From positions 1-33,248 of the forward strand of contig CAIVLE010000195.1 of the NCBI GenBank assembly GCA_903906635.1: a DNA stretch of 33,248 nt. The letters run 5' to 3'. Below the pieces are notes generated by a model that searched no databases, had not been told where the DNA came from, and saw only the letters and a program-made list of their open reading frames with translations. Source of the stretch: an uncultured Burkholderiales bacterium. Lineage in GTDB: Bacteria; Pseudomonadota; Gammaproteobacteria; Burkholderiales; Burkholderiaceae_C. Both the position numbers and the translations under genes were made by a program. Shown in pieces: positions 18,580 to 28,648 of the stretch. Numbering within the stretch: position 1 is the first letter of the stretch; each line of letters begins with the position of its first letter.

Positions 18580-18975
18580 ATGTGGCATGTTTTACAACCC
18601 GAAGGATGGACCGCCCCCAAAGGCTATGCCAATGGCATTCAAGCGCGGGGACGCCAAATTTATGTGGCGGGCATGATTGGCTGGAACGCTCAAGCCGAGT
18701 TTGAAACCGACGACTTTGTGGCACAGTGCGCCCAAGCGCTGCAAAACATTGTGGACACCCTGGCATGCGCCAAGGCCGGGCCGCAGCACATTGTGCGCAT
18801 GACCTGGTACGTGAAAGACAAAAAAGAATACCTCGCACGTGGCCGAGAGCTCGGCAAGGCCTACCAACAAGTGATCGGGCGTCACTACCCGGTCATGACC
18901 TTGGTGCAAGTGGCCGACTTGCTGGAAGACCGCGCCCATGTGGAGATTGAAGTCACGGCCGTGGTGCCTGACTGA
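18580..18975 (+). CDS. Rid-family (YjgF/YER057c/UK114) protein lacking the catalytic arginine
   Basis: The 131-residue product has the Rid trimer-fold features: IYVAGMIGWNAQAEFE, FVAQCAQALQNIVDTLACAKAGP, and the C-terminal VEIEVTAVVPD. True RidA enamine/imine deaminases have Arg in the motif PARSCVEV; here the corresponding stretch is PVMTLVQV, so Met occupies the Arg position. That places it with the Rid subgroups without demonstrated imine deaminase activity. It ends the operon, 12 bp after the ligase, where a protein handling the enamine formed from 2-amino-5-oxocyclohex-1-enecarboxyl-CoA would make sense, but the missing Arg argues against the standard mechanism. Confidence 0.82.
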   Translation: MWHVLQPEGWTAPKGYANGIQARGRQIYVAGMIGWNAQAEFETDDFVAQCAQALQNIVDTLACAKAGPQHIVRMTWYVKDKKEYLARGRELGKAYQQVIGRHYPVMTLVQVADLLEDRAHVEIEVTAVVPD

Positions 18976-19019
18976 GCGGCATGCATCGAAACTAGCCCCT
19001 GTCAGTCAGGTTCACGCCC

Positions 19020-19046
19020 TTGATTTATATTTAATGGGGGTACAAT
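19020..19046 (+). promoter_or_regulatory. Probable promoter of brnTA
   Basis: TTGATT (19020-19025) and TACAAT (19041-19046) could form a promoter with a short 15-bp spacer. The -10 ends only 6 bp before the ATG at 19053, so a transcript from it would be leaderless or nearly so. BrnT/BrnA complexes typically autorepress such a promoter. Confidence 0.5.
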
Positions 19047-19052
19047 AATTCG

Positions 19053-19345
19053 ATGAAGCTTGTGTTCGATCCTGCCAAGCGAGACAAGACTTTGGCTGAA
19101 CGTGGGTTGGACTTCGCGCGCGCCAGCGAGATCTTTGATGGCTTGCATTTGACGAGATTTGACGGGATTTGACGGAACAAGACACAAGGCAAGACGACAC
19201 AGAAGACCGTTTCATCACCGTAGGCCACCTAGAGGGCCGTTTGGTTGTATTGGTTTGGACACCACGCGGAGATCTGCGCCGCATCATCAGCATGAGGAAA
19301 GCAAATGACCGCGAAAAAGCCTTCTACGACCGCTACGTGGAATGA
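19053..19345 (+). pseudogene. brnT: BrnT toxin gene, frameshifted by a tandem-repeat expansion
   Basis: BrnT is a ribonuclease toxin neutralised by BrnA. The frame from ATG 19053 reads MKLVFDPAKRDKTLAERG through FDGLHLT, as in family members, then hits TGA at 19170-19172 after 39 codons. The rest of the protein is intact in another frame from about 19178 to TGA 19343-19345: EDRFITVGHLEGRLVVLVW followed by the hallmark TPRGDLRRIISMRKANDRE. The break coincides with three tandem copies of a 10-bp unit at 19147-19176. Removing two copies (20 bp) restores a continuous 90-residue BrnT with exactly the spacing usual between the two blocks. The tail overlaps the start of brnA by 41 bp, as is normal. 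As it stands the toxin is truncated and presumably inactive. Confidence 0.85.
19147..19176 (+). repeat. Three tandem 10-bp units inside brnT
   Basis: The units are ATTTGACGAG, ATTTGACGGG and ATTTGACGGA, differing only in the last two bases. Copy-number change by slippage alters the frame of brnT: one copy gives an open frame, while the present three copies bring the TGA in the last unit into frame. Confidence 0.9.
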
Positions 19346-19574
19346 TCTGGACGATGCGCCAGAGCTGACAGAAAAATTTTTCAAAACGGCCGATCAATAC
19401 AAAGGCTCACAACTCCAAAAGCGGGGGCGTCCCAAAGCAGCCGTGACCAAAGAGCCCGTCAAACTTCGACTCGATGCTGACGTGTTGGCTGTTCTACGTG
19501 CAAGTGGCGAGGGTTGGCAAACTCGCATCAACGACACCTTACGTGCGTCGCTCAAGCTCGCGGGAAGGGTTTGA
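19305..19574 (+). CDS. brnA: BrnA-family antitoxin
   Basis: The 89-residue protein is the DNA-binding antitoxin partner of BrnT. Its C-terminal half, VKLRLDADVLAVLRASGEGWQTRINDTLRASL (residues about 52-83), is the ribbon-helix-helix characteristic of BrnA. The charged N-terminal half (DLDDAPELTEKFFKTADQYKG) is the toxin-binding part. The start at 19305 overlaps the 3' end of the broken brnT, showing the normal toxin-first arrangement. It seems intact, so the antitoxin outlives its toxin here. It is convergent with the LysR gene, whose stop is 13 bp away. Confidence 0.88.
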   Translation: MTAKKPSTTATWNDLDDAPELTEKFFKTADQYKGSQLQKRGRPKAAVTKEPVKLRLDADVLAVLRASGEGWQTRINDTLRASLKLAGRV

Positions 19575-19587
19575 CTGCGGCCCTGTC

Positions 19588-20514
19588 TCAGGCCTTGCCT
19601 GCGTGCATTTTGAAATGCGCCATGAACGCCTGCGCAGCGGGCGATGCGTCCACCCCTGATTTGGTCAGCGCCACGATTTGCCGAGACACCGTGGGGGACA
19701 CCAAGGCCACCGTGCTGATGGTGGTGCTCGACGACAGCGATTGCACCCGCGAAATGGCGTAAGACGGCAACACCGACACGCCCTCACCCGCCGCCACCAA
19801 CCCCAAGGCGGTGGCCACTTGGGACACCTCATACGCGGGTTGTATGCGGCGAATCCAATGCGCAAAGGCTTGGTCCACCAAAGTGCGCAAGCCACTGCCA
19901 TGACGCATCAAAATCAAAGGCTCGCTCAGCAGGTCTTGCCACGCCACCTCACGTTGCATCGCCAAGGGGTGGGCGCTGTGGCACGCCAGCATCAAGGTGT
20001 CAGCGTACAAAGGCGTGACACGCAAGTCAACTACATCGTCGTTGGCGGTGCACACCGCCATGTCCACTTGGGCCTGGCGCACCAGCGCAGGCAATGAATC
20101 CACCGGGCCATCGAGCAACTCCACCCGAACCTGGGGGTGGAGCAAACGAAAACTCGCTATCAACTGCGGGAACAGGGCACTGGCCAACAACGGGGTGGCC
20201 ACCAAGCGCAGCACGCTGTCTTTCATGTGCTGCACGGCTTGAAGATCGTTCAAGCCCTGTTCGAGCTCGGCAAACACGCGCTCCACGGTGGGCAAAAACT
20301 GCTGCCCTGCCGCGGTCAACACCAAGCGGCGTGTCGTGCGTTCAAACAAGCGCACCCCTAAATCGTCCTCCATGGCCCGCACCAGCATCGACAAAGCCGA
20401 AGGGGTGAGATGCAGCCTGGCCGCAGCCCGCGTCATGCTCGACTCTTGCGCCACAGCGACAAAGGCGCGCAATTGGCGCAGGCTCAGATTGGAGGTGGCA
20501 AGCTTGCTGGACAT
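19588..20514 (-). CDS. LysR-family transcriptional regulator
   Basis: The 308-residue regulator has the N-terminal LysR helix-turn-helix (LRQLRAFVAVAQESSMTRAAARLHLTPSALSMLVRAMEDDLG, residues about 12-54, including FERTTR right after). A periplasmic-binding-type effector domain follows (about 90-300). It is divergent from the molybdenum hydroxylase genes with 120 bp between the starts, the usual layout of a LysR activator and its target. The effector is unknown but would be expected to be the substrate or an intermediate of the hydroxylase module. The start MSSKLATSNLS at 20514 has no strong Shine-Dalgarno. Confidence 0.9.
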   Translation of the reverse strand: MSSKLATSNLSLRQLRAFVAVAQESSMTRAAARLHLTPSALSMLVRAMEDDLGVRLFERTTRRLVLTAAGQQFLPTVERVFAELEQGLNDLQAVQHMKDSVLRLVATPLLASALFPQLIASFRLLHPQVRVELLDGPVDSLPALVRQAQVDMAVCTANDDVVDLRVTPLYADTLMLACHSAHPLAMQREVAWQDLLSEPLILMRHGSGLRTLVDQAFAHWIRRIQPAYEVSQVATALGLVAAGEGVSVLPSYAISRVQSLSSSTTISTVALVSPTVSRQIVALTKSGVDASPAAQAFMAHFKMHAGKA

Positions 20515-20634
20515 CTCACAAGTTTATTCGGCCAAATCCCCTTATCGGAAAACCACGCCATTGCTCAACTTCGCTAAACGATTGTTCAATTTAAATTGCT
20601 TCGGCGCTCACGCAAGCTTTGGTTAAATAGACTG
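20515..20634. promoter_or_regulatory. Divergent control region with LysR-type palindrome
   Basis: This 120-bp region between lysR and the hydroxylase large subunit is AT-rich. It contains a perfect 12-bp palindrome CAATTTAAATTG (20587-20598), centred about 42 bp upstream of the proposed GTG start, which fits a LysR recognition site. TTAAAT at 20623-20628 might be a -10 element, but it lies so close to the GTG that the true start site is uncertain. Confidence 0.5.
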
Positions 20635-22776
20635 GTGACACAGCCCGCCCATTCGACCCCACCGTTTAGCTTCACCAGACTTGAAGACAACGCGTTGCTG
20701 CGCGGCCAAGCCTGCTTTGGACAAGACGTGGCGCTGCCCGGGGCTTGGCACATGGCCTTCGTACGCAGCCCGTATGCACATGCCAAATTGCTGCGCATCG
20801 ACCGACCAGAGCTTGCCAGCGAAGATAGGGTGACTGTCTTGACCGCTCAAGAGTTGGGCGAGCATCGCATGCCCCAGATCAACCCCTTGTTGCCTGTGTT
20901 GCATCAAGAAGATTTTTCGCTCCTAGCCACCCAAACCCTGACCTATGTGGGCCAACCTGTCGCAGTGGTGGTGGCGCCCACACGCGAGTTGGCGCAAACT
21001 GCGGCAGCTCAGGTGGTGCTGCACTGCGATCCCTTGCCTGCTCGCACCGACCACGACACGCGCACAGGCAGTGACCTGCCTGTGACCACGCGCACCGTCC
21101 ACCGCCATGGCGTGTTGCCCCTGTGCAGCGCCCACGTGGCACAGGTTCAGTTGGTCTCTCCCCGCGTGACGGCCATGAGCATGGAGCCACGTGCGTGCAG
21201 CGCGCAGTGGCATGAACACGATAACGACAAGGAGTGCCGCATCACCGTTTGGCTGGGTACCCAAACGCCCTCGCGAGCGCGCGCCGACATCGCACAAGCC
21301 CTGGGTCTGCCTCACGCCCAGGTCCGCTTGATCAGCCCTGATGTGGGAGGCGCTTTTGGAGCCAAGGCTTCGGTCAGCCCCGAGGACATGCTCACCGCCT
21401 TGGTGGCGCAGCATCTCAAAGCGAGCGTGCGTTGGACAGCCACACGCTCTGAGGAGTTCACCGCTGGCATGCAAGGTCGGGGCTCGACCATGCAAGGGCG
21501 TTTGCAGCTCGATGTACAAGGCCACTTCACAGGGTTGGCCGCTGAGCTCAGGTTTGCCTTAGGGGCTTGGCTGCCGTTCTCGGCAGTGGTACCTCTGCGT
21601 AATGCCGCCCGCATCTTGCCCGGTCCCTACAGAACGATGGCGCTTGATGTCACGGGCTATGCCACCCAAGCGCATGCAGCGCCCGTCAATATTTACCGCG
21701 GCGCAGGTCGCCCTGAGGCCGCATTGCTGATGGAAACCTTGGTGGAGCAAGCAGCGCGTTTGGCTGGCATGGACCCGGTGGCGCTGCGTCTCAAGAACCT
21801 GATTGCTGCCGACCAAATGCCCTACGCCACCGCCAGTGGCGAGTTGCTGGACTCGGGTGACTTCGCAGCCTTGCTGCGCCAAGCCTGCGACAAGTTTGGC
21901 TACAACCACGAACGCCAACAACAAGCCGAGCGCCGTGCACGCGGTGAGTGGGTTGGCATTGGGCTGGCCTTGTATGTGGAGCCGTGTGGTCAAGGCTTTG
22001 AGTCGGCCCGTGTGACCTTGCTGGCCGATGGTCGCGTCATCGTGGCCAGTGGCGCACCGGCACAAGGCCAAGGACATGCCACCACCTTTGCACAAATTGC
22101 CGCTCAAGCCATGTCATGCGATGCGTCGCAGGTCACGGTGTTGATGGGAGACACCGAGCACTGCCCAAACGGCACGGGTGCCTTGGCCAGCCGCAGCACC
22201 GCCATTGGGGGCAGCGCCATTTTGCAAGCGTGCCGCACAGCCTTGGCTTTACGCGATGGCGGTGCGCCTTACCCCATCGTGGTGGATGACACCTTCACCA
22301 GCGACGAAGCCTGGAGCAGCGGCTGCGTGATTGCCCGTTTGTCCATCGACCCCGACACCGGCCAGCCCACCATCGAGCGACTGGTGTGGGCCGATGACGC
22401 GGGCCACATCGTCAACCCCACCTTGGCACATGGCCAACTCATCGGTGGCGCCGCGCAGGGCTTGGGCCAAGCCATGATGGAGCGCTTGGTCTACGACCGC
22501 CAAGGCCAGCTTGTCACGGGCTCGCTGATGGACTACGCCGTGCCGCGCGCCGACAACATGCCAGCGATCGAGATCACCTCGATGCACACCCCCAGCCCCA
22601 ACAACCTGTTGGGTGCCAAGGGTGTGGGTGAAGCCGGGTGCATCGGCGTGCCTGGCGCATTGATGAATGCCGCACGCGACGCGCTCTCGCCCTTGGGCGA
22701 GTGCGAGTTGAATTTCCCCCTCACGTCAGAACAACTCTGGCGTGTCATGCAAACACGTTTCGACAAGGACCTGTGA
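20635..22776 (+). CDS. Molybdenum hydroxylase (xanthine dehydrogenase family) large subunit
   Basis: This subunit binds the molybdopterin cofactor and hydroxylates the substrate. It is recognised by FTRLEDNALLRGQACFGQDV (N-terminal domain), DVGGAFGAKASVSPED, the cofactor loop YRGAGRPEAALLMETL, GQGHATTFAQIAAQ, and the catalytic Glu666 in GAKGVGEAG. At 713 residues it is short. Between SAILQACRTALALRDGG and VDDTFTSDEAWSSG, where relatives have some 60-80 residues, there are only a few, yet the frame is intact. The GTG at 20635 is proposed as start; a TTG at 20596 would overlap the palindrome. Partner subunits are at 23818 and 24320. The substrate is unknown; such enzymes usually attack electron-poor N-heteroaromatic carbons or aldehydes. 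Confidence 0.85.
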   Translation: MTQPAHSTPPFSFTRLEDNALLRGQACFGQDVALPGAWHMAFVRSPYAHAKLLRIDRPELASEDRVTVLTAQELGEHRMPQINPLLPVLHQEDFSLLATQTLTYVGQPVAVVVAPTRELAQTAAAQVVLHCDPLPARTDHDTRTGSDLPVTTRTVHRHGVLPLCSAHVAQVQLVSPRVTAMSMEPRACSAQWHEHDNDKECRITVWLGTQTPSRARADIAQALGLPHAQVRLISPDVGGAFGAKASVSPEDMLTALVAQHLKASVRWTATRSEEFTAGMQGRGSTMQGRLQLDVQGHFTGLAAELRFALGAWLPFSAVVPLRNAARILPGPYRTMALDVTGYATQAHAAPVNIYRGAGRPEAALLMETLVEQAARLAGMDPVALRLKNLIAADQMPYATASGELLDSGDFAALLRQACDKFGYNHERQQQAERRARGEWVGIGLALYVEPCGQGFESARVTLLADGRVIVASGAPAQGQGHATTFAQIAAQAMSCDASQVTVLMGDTEHCPNGTGALASRSTAIGGSAILQACRTALALRDGGAPYPIVVDDTFTSDEAWSSGCVIARLSIDPDTGQPTIERLVWADDAGHIVNPTLAHGQLIGGAAQGLGQAMMERLVYDRQGQLVTGSLMDYAVPRADNMPAIEITSMHTPSPNNLLGAKGVGEAGCIGVPGALMNAARDALSPLGECELNFPLTSEQLWRVMQTRFDKDL

Positions 22777-23756
22777 TGAAGTACACCAAATCTCAAGCCA
22801 AAGCTTATGCACGCCAACACATGGTGGGCGTATGGGCAGCCAACCTGACGCCGTTTGATGCCAAAGGACAACTCGACGAACAAGCCTACCGAGAGAACCT
22901 GCGCCACTGGATCAATGATTTGCAACTCGGCGGTCTGTTCATTGCGGGCAAGCAAGGTGAGTTTTTCTCGATGAGCCTGGACGAACGCAAAGCCCTGATT
23001 CGTATTTCGGTAGAAGAGGCCGCCAAGGCCGGCGATCGGGGCGGCATAGGCCACTGCGGCATTGTCACCTCGTGCTCGGACACCAACCTTGATGTGGTGT
23101 TGGAGCTGGGCCGCTACTCGCAAGAGGTGGGCGCCGACTACGTCATCGTGCACAGCCCGGTGTTGCACTTTGGCGCGCACACGGATGAGACCATTTACGA
23201 GTATTACCGTCATCTGACCGAGCAACTCGACATTGGTTTGGCTATGTGGAACCACCCCGACTGCGGCTATGTCATGAGCCCCGAGTTGTGCAACCGCATT
23301 GCCGACTTGCCCAGTGTGGTGGCCATCAAGTACAGCACCGACCGAGCGGCCTACATCCGGCTCACCGAGTTGGCGGGCCACAAAATCCACGTCAGCAACC
23401 CCGACGAAGAAGACTGGCTCGACAACATCATCGAGTTGGGCTGGAAGCTCTACCTGTGCTCCACCCCACCTTTTTTGCTGCAGACCCGGGTGGACCAGCG
23501 CATGAACGAATACACCCGCTTGGCGTTTGCGGGCAAGTACGAGCAAGCCCGTCAAGTACGAGACAGCCTCGAGCCCGTGCGTCAAGCCATTCGCCGCTCC
23601 AAACCCAAGGGCAAGCCCCAGGCGCACAGCAAATACTGGCAAGACCTGCTGGGTCAACACGGCGGTTTGGTTCGCCGACCCTTGTTGCAATTGACCGACG
23701 CCGAGCGCGAGGCCACACGCGTGGCCTTTGCGGAATCGGGGTTACGCCTGAAGTAA
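22776..23756 (+). CDS. Dihydrodipicolinate synthase-family lyase/aldolase
   Basis: The 326-residue TIM-barrel protein resembles class I aldolases/dehydratases of the DapA/NAL group. The Schiff-base lysine is K185 in VVAIKYSTD. The DapA loop GTTGES is replaced by GKQGEF, and the tyrosine that normally sits in YNVP is replaced by Trp in MWNHPDCGY, so the proton relay differs and it is not DapA. The C-terminal region beyond about residue 265 is longer than in DapA, as in hydratase-aldolases of aromatic degradation. It overlaps the hydroxylase large-subunit stop (ATGA) and separates it from the other subunit genes, so it is certainly part of the same pathway. Reaction unknown; cleavage or dehydration of a ring-opened 2-oxo acid is a reasonable guess. 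Confidence 0.82.
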   Translation: MKYTKSQAKAYARQHMVGVWAANLTPFDAKGQLDEQAYRENLRHWINDLQLGGLFIAGKQGEFFSMSLDERKALIRISVEEAAKAGDRGGIGHCGIVTSCSDTNLDVVLELGRYSQEVGADYVIVHSPVLHFGAHTDETIYEYYRHLTEQLDIGLAMWNHPDCGYVMSPELCNRIADLPSVVAIKYSTDRAAYIRLTELAGHKIHVSNPDEEDWLDNIIELGWKLYLCSTPPFLLQTRVDQRMNEYTRLAFAGKYEQARQVRDSLEPVRQAIRRSKPKGKPQAHSKYWQDLLGQHGGLVRRPLLQLTDAEREATRVAFAESGLRLK

Positions 23757-23817
23757 CTTATTCCTTAAGAAACCCAGCGCCAAGACCTTCGTCTTTACCT
23801 TTGCCATCACCTTCTCC

Positions 23818-24306
23818 ATGAGCCACGCATTGCACTTCACGCTCAACGGCCAGCCCACCACGCTGGAGGTCGCGCCCTCGGCTTGGCTGATTGATGTGCT
23901 GCGCGATGGCTGCGGACTCAAAGGCACCCACCAAGGCTGTGACACCGCGCAGTGCGGCGCATGCACCGTGCTGGTGGACGGCTTGGCTGTGAAGTCCTGT
24001 AACCGCTTAGGACTGCAAACCCAAGGCCGCAGCGTGACCACCATCGAAGGCGTAGCCCCCACCGAAGATGCACTGCATGTGATGCAGCAGTGCTTCTCCC
24101 GCCACCACGCCCTGCAGTGCGGCTATTGCACGGCAGGGTTTGTCATGCGGGCCCTGGCCATGGTGCATGAAGCGGTGCCTGCAGATGAACAAGCGGTGCG
24201 TGCGGCGCTGTCGGGTAACTTGTGCCGCTGCACGGGCTACGAGGGCATCGTCAAGGCCGTGTGTGAGGGCCTGCAATTGCTGCGTCAGCCGGATGTGACC
24301 CCATGA
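23818..24306 (+). CDS. Molybdenum hydroxylase [2Fe-2S] small subunit
   Basis: The 162-residue protein carries both clusters of CoxS/XdhA-type subunits. The plant-ferredoxin-type cluster uses Cys41, Cys46, Cys49 and Cys61 (GCDTAQCGACTVLVDG). The second cluster uses Cys101, Cys104, Cys135 and Cys137 (LQCGYCTAGF and SGNLCRCTGY). It transfers electrons from the Mo site of the large subunit to FAD of the medium subunit. ATG 23818 gives the normal N terminus; the 61-bp gap after the lyase gene contains no obvious feature. Confidence 0.93.
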   Translation: MSHALHFTLNGQPTTLEVAPSAWLIDVLRDGCGLKGTHQGCDTAQCGACTVLVDGLAVKSCNRLGLQTQGRSVTTIEGVAPTEDALHVMQQCFSRHHALQCGYCTAGFVMRALAMVHEAVPADEQAVRAALSGNLCRCTGYEGIVKAVCEGLQLLRQPDVTP

Positions 24307-24319
24307 GCGTCGAAGCCCC

Positions 24320-26445
<2,126 letters not shown>

Positions 26446-26446
26446 A

Positions 26447-26466
26447 TTATTTCAAGATTAAAATAT
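26447..26466. promoter_or_regulatory. Second copy of the palindromic operator, before the ABC importer genes
   Basis: TTATTTCAAGATTAAAATAT differs from the site at 11139-11158 (TTATTTCAATATTGAAATAT) at only two of 20 positions. It starts one base after the nbaC stop codon and lies 39 bp before the start of the substrate-binding protein gene. The match in length, sequence and position supports co-regulation by the MarR protein at 14328-14834. Confidence 0.7.
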
Positions 26467-26505
26467 CTCTAACCATTTCAACCTCTAACCACTCGAGACG
26501 CCTCC

Positions 26506-27678
26506 ATGATGAAAACTTCTGTCAAGACCTTCTCACTTGCTTGCGCCCTGGCCATGACCGGCCTGGCAGCCCACGCTCAGCAGCCTTTGAAAATTGGCTT
26601 CTTGGGCACTTTGTCGGGTCCGGCGGGTGCCTTGGGTCAAGACCAATATGACGCGTTCATGTTGGGGATTGAACACTTGGGCGGTAAGTTGGGCAACAGT
26701 GCGGTGCAGGTGCTCAAAGAAGACGACCAACTCAAACCCGATGTGGGCGTGGAGTTGGCCAAAAAACTGATTGAAAAAGACAAAGTGAGCATCATCACTG
26801 GCGTGACGTTTTCCAACGTGATGATGGCCGTTCACAAGCCCATCACCGATGCAGGCGTTTTCTTGGTCGGCTCCAACGCGGGCCCCACCCCCATCACGGG
26901 CAAGGGTTGCAGCCCCATGTATTTCTCCACCTCTTGGAACAACGACTCGCTGCACGAGTCCATGGGTGCCTATGCCCGTGAGCAAGGCTATAAGCGCGTC
27001 TACCTGATGGCGCCCAACTACCAAGCGGGCAAAGACGCCTTGGCGGGCTTCAAGCTTCAATACAAAGCCGAAGGCCTGGACGAGATTTACACCCAGATCA
27101 ACCAACCCGACTACTCGGCTGAGATTGCCCAACTGCAAGCGGCCAAGCCCGACGCGGTGTATGTGTTTTACCCAGGCGGCATGGGTGTCAACTTCGTCAA
27201 GCAATACCAACAAGCGGGCTTGCTCGGCAAAGTACCGTTGTTGTCTGCCTCCACCGTGGACGGCACCACACTGCCCGCGCTCAAAGACATTGCCTTGGGT
27301 GTCATCACCGGCTCGCCTTACAGCCCAGACATCGACAACCCACAGAACAAAAAATTTGTGGACGACTTCCGCAAGAAATTCAACCGCGTGCCCTCGTTGT
27401 ATGCCGCACAAAGCTATGACGCGGCCATGTTGATCAACTCGGCATTGCTCAAAACCCAGGGCAAGTTGGAGCGCGAGCCCTTGCGTGCTGCCATGAAGCA
27501 AGCCAACTTCAAGTCGGTGGCAGGTCCCTTCCGGTTCAACAACAACCAGTTCCCCATCCGCAACTTTTACCGCGTGGATGTGGCCAAGGACAGCAGCGGT
27601 CAAGCCGCGTTTGTGAACAAAGGTGTGGTGCTCAAAGACCACGCCGATCCACACGCCAGCCAGTGCGCCATGAACTGA
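26506..27678 (+). CDS. ABC transporter periplasmic substrate-binding protein (LivK-like)
   Basis: The 390-residue protein has a Sec signal peptide (TFSLACALAMTGLAAHAQ, cleaved after AHA) followed by a type I periplasmic-binding fold, LKIGFLGTLSGPAGALGQDQYDAF onward. It belongs to the group used by LIV-type importers for aromatic acids as well as amino acids. Motifs such as GVTFSNVMMAVHKPITDAGVFLVGSNAGP line the usual ligand cleft. It is the first gene after the second operator and is followed by permease and ATPase genes, so the ligand is probably anthranilate or a related acid (inference from co-regulation). Confidence 0.9.
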   Translation: MMKTSVKTFSLACALAMTGLAAHAQQPLKIGFLGTLSGPAGALGQDQYDAFMLGIEHLGGKLGNSAVQVLKEDDQLKPDVGVELAKKLIEKDKVSIITGVTFSNVMMAVHKPITDAGVFLVGSNAGPTPITGKGCSPMYFSTSWNNDSLHESMGAYAREQGYKRVYLMAPNYQAGKDALAGFKLQYKAEGLDEIYTQINQPDYSAEIAQLQAAKPDAVYVFYPGGMGVNFVKQYQQAGLLGKVPLLSASTVDGTTLPALKDIALGVITGSPYSPDIDNPQNKKFVDDFRKKFNRVPSLYAAQSYDAAMLINSALLKTQGKLEREPLRAAMKQANFKSVAGPFRFNNNQFPIRNFYRVDVAKDSSGQAAFVNKGVVLKDHADPHASQCAMN

Positions 27679-27727
27679 TGGGTTGGCATCACGCGCTCAT
27701 TCCAGCACGGCGTCGTGTCCCCAAAGC

Positions 27728-28648
27728 ATGACCTCGTCGCTTTTTTTCATCCAACTCCTCAACGGCCTGCAACTCGGGGTGCTGTTGTTCATGCTGTCGG
27801 CCGGCTTGACGCTGGTGTTTGGCATCATGAGCTTTGTCAACCTCGCTCACGGCTGCCTGTACATGATGGGTGCTTACTTTGCGGCCACCGTGTACGCGGC
27901 CACCGAGTCGTTTGCGGCGGCCGGTGTGGCAGCCGTGGTGGGCGGGGGCTTATTGGCCGCGCTCGTGGAGTGGACCGTGGCACGGCGTTTGTACACGCGC
28001 GACCACTTGGACCATGTGTTGGCCACCTTTGGTTTGATTTTGTTTTTCAATGAACTGGCGCGTTGGGTGTGGGGCGCGTCGCCCTCTTACATGAACGTGC
28101 CGCCGGCCTTGTCTGGCACCCTCAACATCTTGGGCGTCATGTACCCCATGTACCGTTTTGCCATCATCAGCGCAGGACTGATTGCCGCGCTAGGTTGCTA
28201 CTTGTTGATCGCCAAAACGCGGGTGGGCATGCTCATTCGTGCGGGCTCGCTCAACCCCACCATGGTGGCGGCCTTGGGCGTGAACATCCGCTTGCTTAAC
28301 GCCTTGGTGTTCTCACTCGGGGGGGCATTGGCCGGCCTGGCTGGCTTGATGAGCAGCCCCATCTTGTCGGTGCAACCCGGCATGGGTGAGCCGATTTTGA
28401 TTTTGGTCATGATCGTCATCGTGATCGGCGGCATTGGCTCGGTACAAGGTGCGTTTTATGCGGCCTTGATGGTGGGGGTGATTGACACTGCAGGTCGCGC
28501 CTTTTTGCCCTTGTTGCTGCGCGAGTTCATCGACCGCAGCAGCGCCCAAGCGGCAGGCCCGGCCATTGCATCGATGTTGACCTGCGTCTTTATGGCCACC
28601 GTCTTGGCCTTGCGCCCGCAGGGCTTGTTTCCGGTGAAAAACACATGA
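27728..28648 (+). CDS. LivH-like ABC permease
   Basis: The 306-residue inner-membrane protein has about eight hydrophobic segments. It opens with the typical FIQLLNGLQLGVLLFMLSAGLTLVFGIMSFVNLAHG, where NLAHG is the LivH signature, and later has LGVNIRLLNALVFSLGGALAGLAG with the ATPase-contact loop preceding it. ATG 27728 is chosen because it starts 12 residues before the first membrane segment; an in-frame start at 27683 would add an unlikely 15-residue tail immediately after the binding-protein gene. It overlaps livM by ATGA. Confidence 0.92.
   Translation: MTSSLFFIQLLNGLQLGVLLFMLSAGLTLVFGIMSFVNLAHGCLYMMGAYFAATVYAATESFAAAGVAAVVGGGLLAALVEWTVARRLYTRDHLDHVLATFGLILFFNELARWVWGASPSYMNVPPALSGTLNILGVMYPMYRFAIISAGLIAALGCYLLIAKTRVGMLIRAGSLNPTMVAALGVNIRLLNALVFSLGGALAGLAGLMSSPILSVQPGMGEPILILVMIVIVIGGIGSVQGAFYAALMVGVIDTAGRAFLPLLLREFIDRSSAQAAGPAIASMLTCVFMATVLALRPQGLFPVKNT

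Noticed and set aside
22533-23690. A 385-codon antisense frame over the large-subunit end and the DHDPS-family gene
   Set aside because: No recognisable domain; the plus-strand lyase is well supported.
22776-23756. DapA (lysine biosynthesis)
   Set aside because: Catalytic Tyr and Thr-Thr-Gly-Glu loop are not conserved, and the gene is embedded in a catabolic operon.
26533-27654. A 373-codon antisense frame across the substrate-binding protein gene
   Set aside because: It mirrors the plus-strand gene almost exactly and has no family features.
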